Assembly: GCA_947494435.1 (NCBI GenBank) | Contig: CANLUY010000002.1 | Location: 1,302,001-1,366,000, forward strand | DNA length: 64,000 nucleotides | Direction: 5' to 3' | DNA from: an uncultured Litoreibacter sp. | GTDB lineage: Bacteria > Pseudomonadota > Alphaproteobacteria > Rhodobacterales > Rhodobacteraceae | Part shown: positions 26,878-36,558 of the stretch, piece after piece | Position numbering within the stretch: the stretch's first letter is position 1 | How the letters are laid out: each line of letters begins with the position of its first letter | Notes under the pieces: model-generated | Databases searched by the model: none | Seen by the model: the letters and a program-made list of their open reading frames with translations, nothing else | What the model was told of the DNA's origin: nothing | Translations under genes and position numbers: made by a program

Positions 26878-27642
26878 ATGATTTACCTTGCCTTTTATCG
26901 GGGCGAGGGACGGTTTTTAAGCGACACTCTGGTGCAGCGCGTGACGCGCTCGGAGTTTTCGCATTGTGAATTATTTACGAGCGACACACCGCCCTTGCCG
27001 GGAGAAACCCATCTGTGCGTTTCCGCTGTCGGAAAACACGGAGGCGTCTGTGAACGGGAAATGACTTTCCGACCGGGCGCATATGAATTTGTGCCAGTGC
27101 CATGGGCGCCCGCAGACACGGTTGACCGTGCGCGACGCCATATGGGTTCTGGATATGATTATTGGGGGCTGCTGATGACGCAGTTCATCAATATGCGGCG
27201 CCATGCGCCGGATCGTTGGTTCTGCTCAAAACTTTGCGCCAAGGCGCTGGGGCTGGCAGATGCCCACACCTATGCACCGGGCGATCTGAAGCGGATCGTT
27301 GAGGAGCATAATCGCACGTATATGGCCGCTCAGGAGGTCACAATCGCCAGAAAAGCAACCGCACCACGCCGTTACGGCGTGACGGGCGCGCCGGTCTTCC
27401 CAGGGTCCGGTACGTTTGCGGGGGGTTTATTGGCGGCTCGGCAAGGGGCTGCGGCAGTGATGTCGCAGTTCGCGGGCCCTGCTCCGGATGGAGGGCTGCG
27501 CGCAGCAGCGCCTGCATCTGTTCCGGCGCGCGCGGCGCATCGGTCCAGTCGTTTGGCAGGACAAGCCGCCCGACCGACGCGATTGCCTGAGGCCAACGTG
27601 GTGCAATTCCCCGGACAGAGTTCGGAGCGGATCGCACGCTAA
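26878..27642 (+). CDS. putative permuted papain-fold (NlpC/P60 superfamily) protein
   Basis: A 254-residue protein. The N-terminal 150 residues show the permuted arrangement of YiiX/YaeF/LRAT-like enzymes: His29 in EFSHCEL comes first, and Cys116 in WFCSKLCAKALGL later, with GYDYWGLL between them. Such enzymes act on amide or ester bonds, often in peptidoglycan or lipids. The last 100 residues are Ala/Arg/Pro-rich and probably disordered. No signal peptide is seen. It is a lone gene with a long upstream region. Confidence 0.65.
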   Translation: MIYLAFYRGEGRFLSDTLVQRVTRSEFSHCELFTSDTPPLPGETHLCVSAVGKHGGVCEREMTFRPGAYEFVPVPWAPADTVDRARRHMGSGYDYWGLLMTQFINMRRHAPDRWFCSKLCAKALGLADAHTYAPGDLKRIVEEHNRTYMAAQEVTIARKATAPRRYGVTGAPVFPGSGTFAGGLLAARQGAAAVMSQFAGPAPDGGLRAAAPASVPARAAHRSSRLAGQAARPTRLPEANVVQFPGQSSERIAR

Positions 27643-27661
27643 AGCCGCGTTTGCGGCTTTT
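27641..27661. terminator. intrinsic terminator after the papain-like gene
   Basis: An eight-base-pair perfect stem (AAAGCCGC / GCGGCTTT) with a GTTT loop begins at the gene's stop codon and is followed by a short T run. It lies between two convergent genes and may serve both. Confidence 0.7.
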
Positions 27662-27665
27662 GGTG

Positions 27666-28874
27666 TTAGTTGGCCGCGACGCTATGAGAGAGTTTGAGCG
27701 CTTCATCGCTGATGATGCGCCCTATCGTGCTGCAATCGTCGAGTGTGAAGGTCAGCGGCAGGCGCATGTCGATCAAACCGGCCAAGATGCGGTCTGTTTC
27801 CGGTAGGGATTGCTTTTGGGCGTAGCGCCAGCTGTCATAGCGGGAGGTGAAGGCTTTGGGCTCTGCCGCGCCGAACCATTTCAGTTCAACCCCCCTGCCC
27901 GCGCAGCCTGCGACGAAGCTTTCAATCTGTTGTGGCGTGTAGCCGGGCAGAAGGAATTGGATGGAGGAGCCGACGAAGCGCCCTTCGGGCGCGCGCTCGA
28001 TGATATGCAGGCCGGGACAATTGCGGATGCCGTCTTCAAGAGCTTTGTAGCGGGCGTTCCATTTCTCGACTTGGGCGTCCAGTTGGGCCAGTTGCGGACG
28101 CAGGATCGCGGCGCGCAGGTTGTCCATGCGGCCGGATATATTGGGCGTGTCGTATTTCACGCGCTCGAACACCTCAGGCGCTGGGGCCGCTTTGTGGCGT
28201 TCATAGAGCATGTAGCTGCCGGATAAGACAATGGCGCGGGCCATGAGGTCTGCGTCATCTGAGACGAGGAAGCCGCCCTCCCCCGAGTTCACGTGTTTAT
28301 AGGTCTGGCAGGAATAGCAGCCGATGATGCCGTGACGCCCGGAAGGCGTGCCGCGCCACTCCGCGCCCATCGTGTGGGCGCAATCTTCGATCACTCGGAC
28401 GCCTGCCGCGTCGCAGATTTCCATCAGCGCATCCATATCGACGAGGTGGCCGCGCATATGGCTGAGCAGCAGGGTTTTGGCTTGTCTGGCAGCGATTTGG
28501 GTTTGCAGGTGGTTCAGGTCAATCGTCAGCGCGTCGGTGACTTCGACGAAAACCGGCTCGGCCCCCAAGGACGCAATCGCGCCCGGCACCGGGGCCAATG
28601 TAAACCCGTTAGAGAGCACTTTGTCGCCTGCTTTTACACCTGCGGCGCGCATGGCACAGCCCATGGCGTAGCCGCCAGAAGCCACGGCGACCGCGTATTT
28701 TGCGCCGGTGAGGGCTGCGAATTCCTGTTCCAGCAGAGCTGTTTCGCCCAGCTCCCCCTCCGCCACATTATAGCGGTGCAGGCGGCCATGTTGCAGCACG
28801 GCCATGGCCGCTTCGATCCCGGCCTGCGGGATGGCTTCTTGTTGGGTGAATGACCCTGTGAAACGCTCTGTCAT
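27666..28874 (-). CDS. DegT/DnrJ/EryC1/StrS-family PLP aminotransferase
   Basis: A 402-residue pyridoxal-phosphate enzyme. The PLP lysine is K193 in CQTYKHVNSGEGG, and D164 in VIEDCAHTMGAEW contacts the ring. The family mostly aminates keto-sugar nucleotides, but other substrates are known. The start at 28874 (MTERFTGS) has a GAGGGG sequence upstream and is preferred over a GTG at 28889. No glycosyltransferase or sugar-nucleotide dehydratase lies nearby, so the substrate cannot be inferred. Confidence 0.87.
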   Translation of the reverse strand: MTERFTGSFTQQEAIPQAGIEAAMAVLQHGRLHRYNVAEGELGETALLEQEFAALTGAKYAVAVASGGYAMGCAMRAAGVKAGDKVLSNGFTLAPVPGAIASLGAEPVFVEVTDALTIDLNHLQTQIAARQAKTLLLSHMRGHLVDMDALMEICDAAGVRVIEDCAHTMGAEWRGTPSGRHGIIGCYSCQTYKHVNSGEGGFLVSDDADLMARAIVLSGSYMLYERHKAAPAPEVFERVKYDTPNISGRMDNLRAAILRPQLAQLDAQVEKWNARYKALEDGIRNCPGLHIIERAPEGRFVGSSIQFLLPGYTPQQIESFVAGCAGRGVELKWFGAAEPKAFTSRYDSWRYAQKQSLPETDRILAGLIDMRLPLTFTLDDCSTIGRIISDEALKLSHSVAAN

Positions 28875-28995
28875 GGCGGCCCCTCGCACTATACTTGCTC
28901 AGTGTTGCGACTGAAAGCGTTTGGGGTCAATGGCTTGTCCTGTCGCAGGCAGGCAGGATCGGGTTTTCGAAGACCCCTGTTCCGGTTGCGCGAAA

Positions 28996-29661
28996 TCAGC
29001 CGATCAGTTTCTCGACGGCGGCGTCGAGTTGGTCGAAATGGTCGATGGTCTCATCGGGGAAAAGTTCCAGTACGGAATGGCCTGCGGGGCTGAAGGTGAC
29101 AAGGATGGACGGCACACCCGCAGCGGTGGAGGTTTTGCGGTCGGTTGCTGTGTCGCCGATTAGGACGGACTGCGCGACATCGCCGCCCGCTTGTTCGACG
29201 GCCAAAATGTAGGGCGCAGGATCGGGCTTTCTGACAGGCAGGGATTTTGCACCGACGACTGCGTCAAAGACATCGTAGAAGTCGATGGTTTTTAGCAGTT
29301 TCTCCGCCAAATGGATGGGCTTATTGGTGCAAATGGCGACTTTATATTCGGCAAGCTTTAGCCGAGTGACGACGGCGCGCGCGCCGTCATACAGGTGCGT
29401 TTTGTCGGCGATCTGCTTGTCATAGGCCTCAAGCAGCACCGGGTAGCCTGCGTCGATATCGTCTTCGGTGAATGCGATGCACAGCCGCTCGTAACCAAGC
29501 GTCAGCATGGCCCGCCCGCCGCGCAGGGCTGTGCCTGCATCGCGAGGATGCTCCAACACATCGCCATGCCCTGCGGCGCGGAAGACGGTATTGGCCGCGT
29601 CCAGCAAATCGCCGCTGGTGTCGGCCAAAGTTCCATCAAGATCAAAGACGACTGTCCGCAT
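28996..29661 (-). CDS. gph: phosphoglycolate phosphatase-like HAD hydrolase
   Basis: A 221-residue haloacid-dehalogenase-superfamily phosphatase. Motif I is DLDGTLADTSGDLL, the threonine/lysine region is KVAICTNKPIH, and SVLIGDTATD carries motif III/IV aspartates. The helical cap insert after motif I fits the Gph type, which removes phosphate from 2-phosphoglycolate formed during DNA repair. Other small phosphate esters are possible substrates. Transcribed away from glmU. Confidence 0.88.
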   Translation of the reverse strand: MRTVVFDLDGTLADTSGDLLDAANTVFRAAGHGDVLEHPRDAGTALRGGRAMLTLGYERLCIAFTEDDIDAGYPVLLEAYDKQIADKTHLYDGARAVVTRLKLAEYKVAICTNKPIHLAEKLLKTIDFYDVFDAVVGAKSLPVRKPDPAPYILAVEQAGGDVAQSVLIGDTATDRKTSTAAGVPSILVTFSPAGHSVLELFPDETIDHFDQLDAAVEKLIG

Positions 29662-29774
29662 TGCCCTGCCCTATCTCTCGCCACTTGTAATGCAGCGTAA
29701 TGTGTTTTGAGAGGCGCGCCCTTGCGCTGCCATCACAGCAGGGTAGAACGAGCGAAACATTAAGGGAAGCAACA

Positions 29775-31115
29775 ATGCAAACCGCTTTGGTGATCCTCGC
29801 TGCTGGTATGGGCAGCCGGATGAAATCGCGCCTGCCGAAGGTCCTGCACAAGGTGGCAGGGCTGTCTTTGATCGGGCATGCGATGAGGGTCGGTGCGGCT
29901 GTGTCACCTGCGCGCACTGTGGTCGTGACAGGACATGGGGCGGAGGCTGTGGAGGCTGAAGTTTTGGGCTTGGATGCCTCTGCGGTCTGCGTCCGGCAAG
30001 ATGCACAGAACGGCACGGCGCACGCGGTCGATCAGGCGCGCGAGGCGCTGGCGGATTTTGAGGGGCGCGTGATCGTGCTTTACGGCGATACGCCTTTTAT
30101 TACAGCCGAGACTTTGGACCGTATGCTTGCGGCTGACGCGGATGTGGCGGTGTTGGGATTTGAGGCGGCTGATCCTGCGAAATATGGGCGCCTGATTGCG
30201 GATGGCACCACTTTGGAAAGGATTGTGGAGGCCAAGGATGCCTCCCCCGCTGAGCTGGAGATTACGCTGTGCAATTCCGGTGTGATATCCGCGCCCGCCG
30301 GGTTGCTGTTTGATCTGATCGCTGAGGTTGGAAACGACAACGCGAGCGGTGAGTATTATCTGACGGACATCATCGAGTTGGCAACCGGGCGCGGGTTGCG
30401 CGCTGAGGTGATCACCTGCGCCGAAGAAGAGACTTTGGGCATCAATTCCCGTGTACAACTGGCGGAGGCGGAGGCGATTTTTCAGCGGTCCGCTCGCGAA
30501 ACGGCGATGCTGGGTGGCGTGACATTGGCGGATCCCGCGAGTGTCTATTTCTCTTTCGATACATCGCTGGCGCAAGATGTGACGGTTGGGCCGCATGTCG
30601 TTTTTGGGCCCAACGTGCGTGTCGAGGAAGGGGCGGAGATCCTCGCTTTCTCCCACCTCGAGGGATGCCATGTCGGGCCGCATGCGCAGGTTGGGCCTTA
30701 CGCGCGGTTGCGGCCTGGTGCGACGTTAGCGGAAGCGGCCAAGGTCGGGAATTTTGTTGAGATCAAGAAAGCCGAGATCGGTGTGGGCGCGAAGGTAAAC
30801 CACTTGTCTTATGTCGGTGATGCGACCGTCGGGGCCGCCGCCAACATTGGCGCAGGGACGATCACCTGTAATTATGACGGCGTGATGAAACACAAAACAG
30901 AGATCGGGGCGAACGCCTTTGTCGGGTCTAACACCCTGCTTGTGGCTCCGGTTAATATGGGTGCGCAGAGCATGTCGGCCTCTGGCACCGTCGTTACACA
31001 GGATGTGCCGGACGGTGCCATGGCGATAGGTAGATCAAAGCAAGTGAATAAGCCCGGATTTGCAGTAAAACTGATGCAAGTCCTGCGCGCGAAGAAAAAG
31101 AAAAGGGACAGCTAA
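29775..31115 (+). CDS. glmU: bifunctional N-acetylglucosamine-1-phosphate uridyltransferase/acetyltransferase
   Basis: A 446-residue enzyme for the last two steps to UDP-GlcNAc. The N-terminal nucleotidyltransferase shows LAAGMGSRMKSRLPKVLH. The C-terminal half is a left-handed beta-helix of hexapeptide repeats (VGNFVEIKKAEIGVGAKVNH) with the acetyltransferase site NYDGVMKHKTEIG. The frame is open upstream to 29700, but the ATG at 29775 follows a purine-rich ribosome site and fits the family. Directly joined to glmS. Confidence 0.97.
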   Translation: MQTALVILAAGMGSRMKSRLPKVLHKVAGLSLIGHAMRVGAAVSPARTVVVTGHGAEAVEAEVLGLDASAVCVRQDAQNGTAHAVDQAREALADFEGRVIVLYGDTPFITAETLDRMLAADADVAVLGFEAADPAKYGRLIADGTTLERIVEAKDASPAELEITLCNSGVISAPAGLLFDLIAEVGNDNASGEYYLTDIIELATGRGLRAEVITCAEEETLGINSRVQLAEAEAIFQRSARETAMLGGVTLADPASVYFSFDTSLAQDVTVGPHVVFGPNVRVEEGAEILAFSHLEGCHVGPHAQVGPYARLRPGATLAEAAKVGNFVEIKKAEIGVGAKVNHLSYVGDATVGAAANIGAGTITCNYDGVMKHKTEIGANAFVGSNTLLVAPVNMGAQSMSASGTVVTQDVPDGAMAIGRSKQVNKPGFAVKLMQVLRAKKKKRDS

Positions 31116-32939
31116 ATGTGTGGTATCGTTGGAGTTTTGGGCACGCATGAAGTTGCGCCTTTGTTGGTTGAAGCACTTAAGCGGCTGGAATATCGCGGCT
31201 ATGACAGCGCGGGCATTGCGACCGTTCACGAGGGTAAACTCGATCGCAGACGCGCAATCGGTAAGCTTATCAACCTGTCTGATTTGTTGGTGCATGAACC
31301 CCTCGCTGGGAAATCTGGTATTGGGCATACGCGCTGGGCCACACATGGCGTGCCGTCTGTGAAAAACGCCCACCCGCACAAGGCCGGGCCTGTCGCTGTC
31401 GTGCATAACGGGATTATCGAGAATTTTAAGGAGCTTCGCGAGGAGCTGGCCGAAGCGGGTATCGGGTTTGAAACCGATACCGACACTGAGACGGTGGCAC
31501 TGATGACGCGGAAATTTCTGGACGAAGGGTTGAGCCCTGCTGATGCAGCGGAGCAAACCTTAACAAAGCTGGAGGGCGCGTTTGCCCTGTGCTTCTTGTT
31601 TGACGGGGAAGAAGATCTGATGATCGCGGCCCGCAAAGGCTCCCCACTTGCGATCGGGCATGGTGATGGCGAGATGTTTGTAGGCTCTGACGCGATTGCA
31701 CTGGCACCAATGACGGACCGGATCACCTATCTGGAAGAAGGTGACCGCGCGGTCCTGACCCGCAATTCGGTTGATATTTTTGACGCTGAAGGCCGCCGCG
31801 CCAATCGTGCGGTCAAGAAAATCCAATTGGACACCGCGCAGATTGAGAAAGGCGGGCATAAGCACTTTATGTCCAAGGAGATCGCAGAACAGCCTGTGGT
31901 GTTGGCCGATGCGATAACGGCCTACACGTCCACATCCGGGTCTGAGATCAGCTTGCCCGGTGGATCGTTGGATTTTACAAGCTGCGACCGGATCACAATG
32001 GTGGCCTGCGGGACTGCTTTCATTGCCTGCCAGGTCGCAAAATACTGGTTTGAACAGATCGCGGAACTGCCGGTCGAGGTCGATATCGCATCGGAATACC
32101 GGTACCGCTCGCCCCCGATCTCTGACAAATCCTTTGCGCTTTTCGTGTCTCAATCTGGCGAGACGGCCGATACACTGGCTGCGTTGCGCTACGCATCAGG
32201 GCGGGCTGCGAAAATCCTGTCTGTGGTCAATGTGCCCGAAAGCTCCATCGCGCGGGAAAGCGATCTGGCGCTGCCAATTTTGGCGGGAACTGAAATCGGC
32301 GTCGCCTCGACAAAGGCCTTTACCTGCCAGCTGACCGTGCTGGCTTTGCTGGCGCTTGAAGCGGCCAAGCAGCGCGGGCGTCTCGACGATGCAGCGCTGG
32401 GCGCAAAGCTGGAAGAGCTGCGCAATCTGCCTGGTCTCATCAACCAAGCCTTGGCTGCAGAGAGCAAAATCGAAGACGCAGCACGCAAAATCGCAAAGGC
32501 GACCGACGCAATCTATTTGGGCCGTGGACCGATGTATCCTCTGGCACTGGAAGGTGCACTAAAACTGAAAGAAATCAGTTATATCCACGCTGAAGGTTAT
32601 GCGTCAGGTGAGCTGAAACACGGCCCCATCGCATTGATAGACAAAGACATGCCTGTTGTCGTAATGGCACCGAAAGACGAGCTGTTCGACAAGACAATAT
32701 CGAACATGCAGGAAGTTATGGCGCGGGATGGCAAAGTCGTCCTGATCACTGATGTGGAAGGTGCAAAAATCGCCGGTGATGGCGTGTGGCAGACCATCAT
32801 AATGCCGACCTGCGATCCGTTTTTGGCACCGATCCTTTACGCTGTTCCAGCGCAATTGCTGAGCTATCACGCAGCCCTCGCGAAGGGTACGGATGTAGAC
32901 CAACCGCGCAACCTTGCAAAATCCGTCACCGTGGAATGA
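31116..32939 (+). CDS. glmS: glutamine--fructose-6-phosphate aminotransferase (isomerizing)
   Basis: A 607-residue enzyme that makes glucosamine-6-phosphate for cell-wall synthesis. Cys2 (MCGIVGVLG) is the N-terminal glutaminase nucleophile. Two SIS sugar-isomerase domains follow (SQSGETADTLAAL; LKLKEISYIHAEGYASGELKHGP split around its active site), and the C-terminus PRNLAKSVTVE is the family signature. The ATG comes right after the glmU stop with no spacer. Confidence 0.98.
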   Translation: MCGIVGVLGTHEVAPLLVEALKRLEYRGYDSAGIATVHEGKLDRRRAIGKLINLSDLLVHEPLAGKSGIGHTRWATHGVPSVKNAHPHKAGPVAVVHNGIIENFKELREELAEAGIGFETDTDTETVALMTRKFLDEGLSPADAAEQTLTKLEGAFALCFLFDGEEDLMIAARKGSPLAIGHGDGEMFVGSDAIALAPMTDRITYLEEGDRAVLTRNSVDIFDAEGRRANRAVKKIQLDTAQIEKGGHKHFMSKEIAEQPVVLADAITAYTSTSGSEISLPGGSLDFTSCDRITMVACGTAFIACQVAKYWFEQIAELPVEVDIASEYRYRSPPISDKSFALFVSQSGETADTLAALRYASGRAAKILSVVNVPESSIARESDLALPILAGTEIGVASTKAFTCQLTVLALLALEAAKQRGRLDDAALGAKLEELRNLPGLINQALAAESKIEDAARKIAKATDAIYLGRGPMYPLALEGALKLKEISYIHAEGYASGELKHGPIALIDKDMPVVVMAPKDELFDKTISNMQEVMARDGKVVLITDVEGAKIAGDGVWQTIIMPTCDPFLAPILYAVPAQLLSYHAALAKGTDVDQPRNLAKSVTVE

Positions 32940-33616
32940 CACCGGAAGCCGCAATTGCAGAGTTGCAGGTATTGCGCGACCCGAGCAAAGCCGCCGAAAT
33001 GGCAGCTTATCACAAGGTTTCAAGGCTTTACCTTGGTGTGGCGAACCCTGACCTTGACCGTCTAGCAAAGGGGTGGCGGACTGTCCTCGACGTGGAAGAC
33101 CGCGTCGCCACCTCAGCTGCTTTGTGGGAAACCAACACGCATGAAGGCCGCATTTTGGCGGCAAAACTTCTGACCCAAGCGCGGTTGCGCCCCGACGATA
33201 TGTCGGCATGGGAGTTGATCCGGTCCTGGGCACCTGACTTTGATGCTTGGGCCATTGCGGATCATGCCTGTATGGCGGGAGCAAAACGGTTGGTGTGGGA
33301 TCCGTCGCGAGTTGCAGATATCGAACATTGGCACCGTTCGGAGCATATGTGGACACGTCGCGCGGCGTTGGTCATCACATTGCCTTGGACAAAGCAAAAT
33401 CACCCCAAGCCGGCAGAGCTTGAGATACGGGATCAGATACTGGGCTGGGCCTCAACCTATGTGGATGACCATGACTGGTTTATTCAAAAGGCGGTCGCGT
33501 GGTGGTTGCGGGAATTATCCAAGCATGACGCCCCGCGCGTACGCGCATTCCTCGACACTTATGGCGCACGGATGAAACCTTTTGCTGTCAAGGAAGCCAG
33601 CCGAAAACTAGTTTGA
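32936..33616 (+). CDS. DNA alkylation repair protein, AlkD-like
   Basis: A 226-residue all-helical protein of HEAT-like repeats, consistent with AlkD-type DNA glycosylases that remove bulky or charged alkylated bases. Recognisable pieces are THEGRILAAKLL, IRSWAPDFDAWAIADHAC and WFIQKAVAWWLRELSKHD. The ATG at 32936 overlaps the glmS stop as ATGA, so it is translationally coupled to wall-precursor genes. Its 3' end overlaps the convergent lipoprotein gene by nine bases. Confidence 0.88.
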   Translation: MTPEAAIAELQVLRDPSKAAEMAAYHKVSRLYLGVANPDLDRLAKGWRTVLDVEDRVATSAALWETNTHEGRILAAKLLTQARLRPDDMSAWELIRSWAPDFDAWAIADHACMAGAKRLVWDPSRVADIEHWHRSEHMWTRRAALVITLPWTKQNHPKPAELEIRDQILGWASTYVDDHDWFIQKAVAWWLRELSKHDAPRVRAFLDTYGARMKPFAVKEASRKLV

Positions 33617-34126
33617 ATAGACTTTCAAGACCGCAAGATCTGTCAGGCTAAAATCAAGCGCACGCATCGCAGAGAGCGAGATTTGGCTGCCGCTTGTCGC
33701 CTCCCCGTCCAGCGGGATCAGTGTGACCTGCGCAACCGCGCCTCCGTCACGCTCGATCCGGCCCTCCGTTTCGGCTTTCACCAATGGCGTTTTCAACCAA
33801 AATCCGGGCTTTGTGGGATCGCCGAGGCTGGCAACGGTTTCGCCCAGCAGGCCGCTTGTCGGAACACTGACGCTGGTGACGGCTTGCTTCTCAGCCTCCG
33901 TTGTTGTGTCGAGTGTGTCTGCCGTGGCACCACCCGCACCCACCGCAACAGGAACCGTTTCTTCCGCAGCCTCGTCGGGGGCAATGACGGCCTCCTCCAC
34001 GACATCCGTTGCGGGTTCGGGTTCTTTCTGTCCAAAAATGCCCCCAAACGGCTCGCCCTGCTGCGCACAGGCTGACAGAAAAGTCACGAGAACCAACGGT
34101 GTAATCTGGCGTGAAGATATCATCAT
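33608..34126 (-). CDS. putative lipoprotein, unknown function
   Basis: A 172-residue protein with a signal peptide and lipobox (LSAC). A Glu/Pro/Ala/Thr-rich low-complexity region (about 30-90) looks disordered. A C-terminal domain follows (GLLGETVASLGDPTKPGFWLKTPLV, read in two halves). I know similar proteins only as Rhodobacterales hypotheticals. No close operon partner; it is convergent with alkD and divergent from moaA. Confidence 0.75.
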   Translation of the reverse strand: MMISSRQITPLVLVTFLSACAQQGEPFGGIFGQKEPEPATDVVEEAVIAPDEAAEETVPVAVGAGGATADTLDTTTEAEKQAVTSVSVPTSGLLGETVASLGDPTKPGFWLKTPLVKAETEGRIERDGGAVAQVTLIPLDGEATSGSQISLSAMRALDFSLTDLAVLKVYSN

Positions 34127-34211
34127 GGTGCCAGCCTAAGGCGAATTCACAGCCGCTTCAACGTGTGATCTGCCGCTTGTCGGCGGTCCATTGCCCAGCT
34201 AGGGTCTTGTC

Positions 34212-35216
34212 ATGTCTGCACCTTTGATTGACCCATTTCAACGCGCGATCACCTATTTGCGCCTCTCTGTCACAGACCGCTGCGATTTTCGCTGCGTGTA
34301 TTGCATGTCGGAGAACATGACCTTCTTGCCAAAGAAGGAATTGCTGACGCTGGAGGAGCTGGACCGGATGTGTTCGGCTTTCATCCGGCTGGGCGTGGAA
34401 AAGCTTCGCATTACTGGCGGCGAGCCTTTGGTGCGGCGTGGAATCATGACGTTTTTCAACGGTATGGCGCGGCATTTGGAAACCGGCGCGTTGAAAGAAC
34501 TGACGCTGACCACCAATGGGTCACAGTTGGAACGGTTTGCAGATGATCTTTATGCGGCTGGTGTGCGGCGGGTGAACATTTCCCTTGATACGCTTGACGA
34601 AGCCAAGTTTGCGGAAGTGACGCGCTGGGGGCGTTTGCCGCAAGTGCTGCGCGGAGTGGATGCCGCGCGAAAGGCGGGCTTGAAGGTCAAGATCAACGTC
34701 GTGGCGTTGAAGGATTTCAACGAGGACGAACTGTTCACCATCGCGGCATGGTGTGCAGATTTGGGGCTTGATCTGACATTTATCGAAGTCATGCCCATGG
34801 GCGACATCGGCAATGAAAACCGCATCGGGCAATATTGGGCACTGGATGACTTACGCGCACAGCTTGCGGAGCAATTTACGCTGACCGATTTGTCCGAGCG
34901 GACGGGCGGCCCCGCGCGATACATGCGGCTGGAGGAAACTGGCCAGAAAGTCGGGCTGATCACGCCACTCACGCATAATTTCTGTGAAAGCTGCAACCGC
35001 GTGCGGATCACCTGTACGGGCGAGATCTACACGTGTCTTGGGCAGGAAGGAAAATCCGATCTACGCGCGCCCCTGCGGGCTTCCGAGGCCGACGCCCCCC
35101 TAGAGGAGGCCATCCGCGCAGCGATTGGGCTCAAGCCGAAAGGTCACGATTTCGACTATTCCCGCCAAGAGCTTGGCGGGCAAATGTCACGGCACATGAG
35201 CCATACCGGCGGTTAA
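34212..35216 (+). CDS. moaA: GTP 3',8-cyclase (molybdenum cofactor biosynthesis protein A)
   Basis: A 334-residue radical-SAM enzyme for the first step of molybdopterin synthesis. The N-terminal cluster ligands are C24, C28 and C31 (CDFRCVYC). The C-terminal cluster uses the MoaA-specific CX2CX13C arrangement beginning CESCNRVRI. The C-terminus ends in Gly-Gly, which the family needs for activity. It overlaps the convergent M20 gene by four bases. Confidence 0.97.
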   Translation: MSAPLIDPFQRAITYLRLSVTDRCDFRCVYCMSENMTFLPKKELLTLEELDRMCSAFIRLGVEKLRITGGEPLVRRGIMTFFNGMARHLETGALKELTLTTNGSQLERFADDLYAAGVRRVNISLDTLDEAKFAEVTRWGRLPQVLRGVDAARKAGLKVKINVVALKDFNEDELFTIAAWCADLGLDLTFIEVMPMGDIGNENRIGQYWALDDLRAQLAEQFTLTDLSERTGGPARYMRLEETGQKVGLITPLTHNFCESCNRVRITCTGEIYTCLGQEGKSDLRAPLRASEADAPLEEAIRAAIGLKPKGHDFDYSRQELGGQMSRHMSHTGG

Positions 35217-36373
35217 ACCGGCATCCTCTCCTCGACGATCCCAGCCCACCAACTGCAGCCTGCGGGGATTGCCTCATCACTGAAATTGTATTCTGGATGA
35301 TGCACGGCGGCGGTGTCGCCATTGCCCACTAGAATATAAGCACCGGGGCGTTCTTCCAGCATGTAGGCGAAATCCTCGCCCCCCATGACAAGCGGTGCGT
35401 CTTCACAGTCGCCGGATACGTTTCTCGCAACTTCAGCTGCAAATTCTGTCTGCGCCTCATGGTTGACCATGACCGGATAGCCTTTGACGTAGTTGACATC
35501 GACAGTGCCGCCGAAAGTCGCCGCGACGCCTTGGCAAATCTCTGGCAGGCGCTTTGCGGCAAGCTCCCGCATCTCTGTTGTCAGGGTGCGTACCGTGCCT
35601 TTCAGCGTGACGTTTTCGGGGATGACGTTGAACGCTTTGCTCTCCGTCTCGAAGGAGGTGACAGAGACGACAATTTGCTGCACGGGGTCCGCGTTGCGTG
35701 ACACAAGCGTTTGCAACGCGAGAACCATATGAGAGGCCATGACCGTCGTATCAATCGTTTCCTGCGGCTTGGCCGCATGGCCGCCCTTGCCTTTCAGGGT
35801 CAACTCGAACGTGTCGGTCGCCGCGAAAAATGCGCCCGGGCGGATCGCGAAGCTACCGACGGGACGGCCGGGCCAATTGTGCATGCCGTACACCTCGTCA
35901 ATGGACCACCGGTCCATCATGCCATCATCACACATCTCTTTGCCGCCACCGCCGCCTTCTTCCGCAGGTTGGAAAATGACCACGACAGTGCCATCAAAAT
36001 TGCGTGTCTCAGCTAGGTATTTCGCAGCCCCCAGCAACATGGCCGTGTGACCATCATGACCACATGCGTGCATCGCACCGGGGGTTTTGGAGGCATAGTC
36101 CAAACCGGTTGCTTCCAAGATCGGGAGCGCGTCCATATCTGCGCGCAGCGCAATTGTTTTGCCGGACGTGTTGGATTTGCCCTTGATGACACCGACGACG
36201 CCTGTGCGCCCGATCTTTTCGACCACTTCGTCGCAACCGAACTCTGCCAGTTTCTGCGCGACGAGCGCGGAGGTGCGATGGGTTTCAAACAAGATTTCAG
36301 GGTTCTCATGGATATCCCGCCGCCATGCGGTAATTTCTGGCAGCATTTCTGAGAAACGGTTTTTGACAGGCAT
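35213..36373 (-). CDS. M20-family amidohydrolase (hippurate hydrolase type)
   Basis: A 386-residue metallo-amidohydrolase that removes acyl groups from N-acyl amino acids. Metal-binding motifs are [28 protein letters not shown] and [16 protein letters not shown]. The M20D type often acts on hippurate, N-acetyl amino acids or indole-amino acid conjugates. The ABC transporter and the second M20 enzyme upstream suggest a shared pathway. A 185-base gap separates it from argE, with no gene in it. Confidence 0.93.
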   Translation of the reverse strand: MPVKNRFSEMLPEITAWRRDIHENPEILFETHRTSALVAQKLAEFGCDEVVEKIGRTGVVGVIKGKSNTSGKTIALRADMDALPILEATGLDYASKTPGAMHACGHDGHTAMLLGAAKYLAETRNFDGTVVVIFQPAEEGGGGGKEMCDDGMMDRWSIDEVYGMHNWPGRPVGSFAIRPGAFFAATDTFELTLKGKGGHAAKPQETIDTTVMASHMVLALQTLVSRNADPVQQIVVSVTSFETESKAFNVIPENVTLKGTVRTLTTEMRELAAKRLPEICQGVAATFGGTVDVNYVKGYPVMVNHEAQTEFAAEVARNVSGDCEDAPLVMGGEDFAYMLEERPGAYILVGNGDTAAVHHPEYNFSDEAIPAGCSWWAGIVEERMPV

Positions 36374-36558
36374 CGAGGTCAGTCCTTTTGATCGTGTTCG
36401 CCGCAGAGTGGCCTAAGCCGCAAAGCTGTTCAACCATTGCTCTGGTGGCGAAGCTAGAAATGCATATTTGACGCAGAAAGTAGCCATGTCCCGCTTAGAC
36501 AGGGAGCGTCACGCCGATTGATATCAATGTCTAAAACGCGCGGAAGCGCACAATTGGA

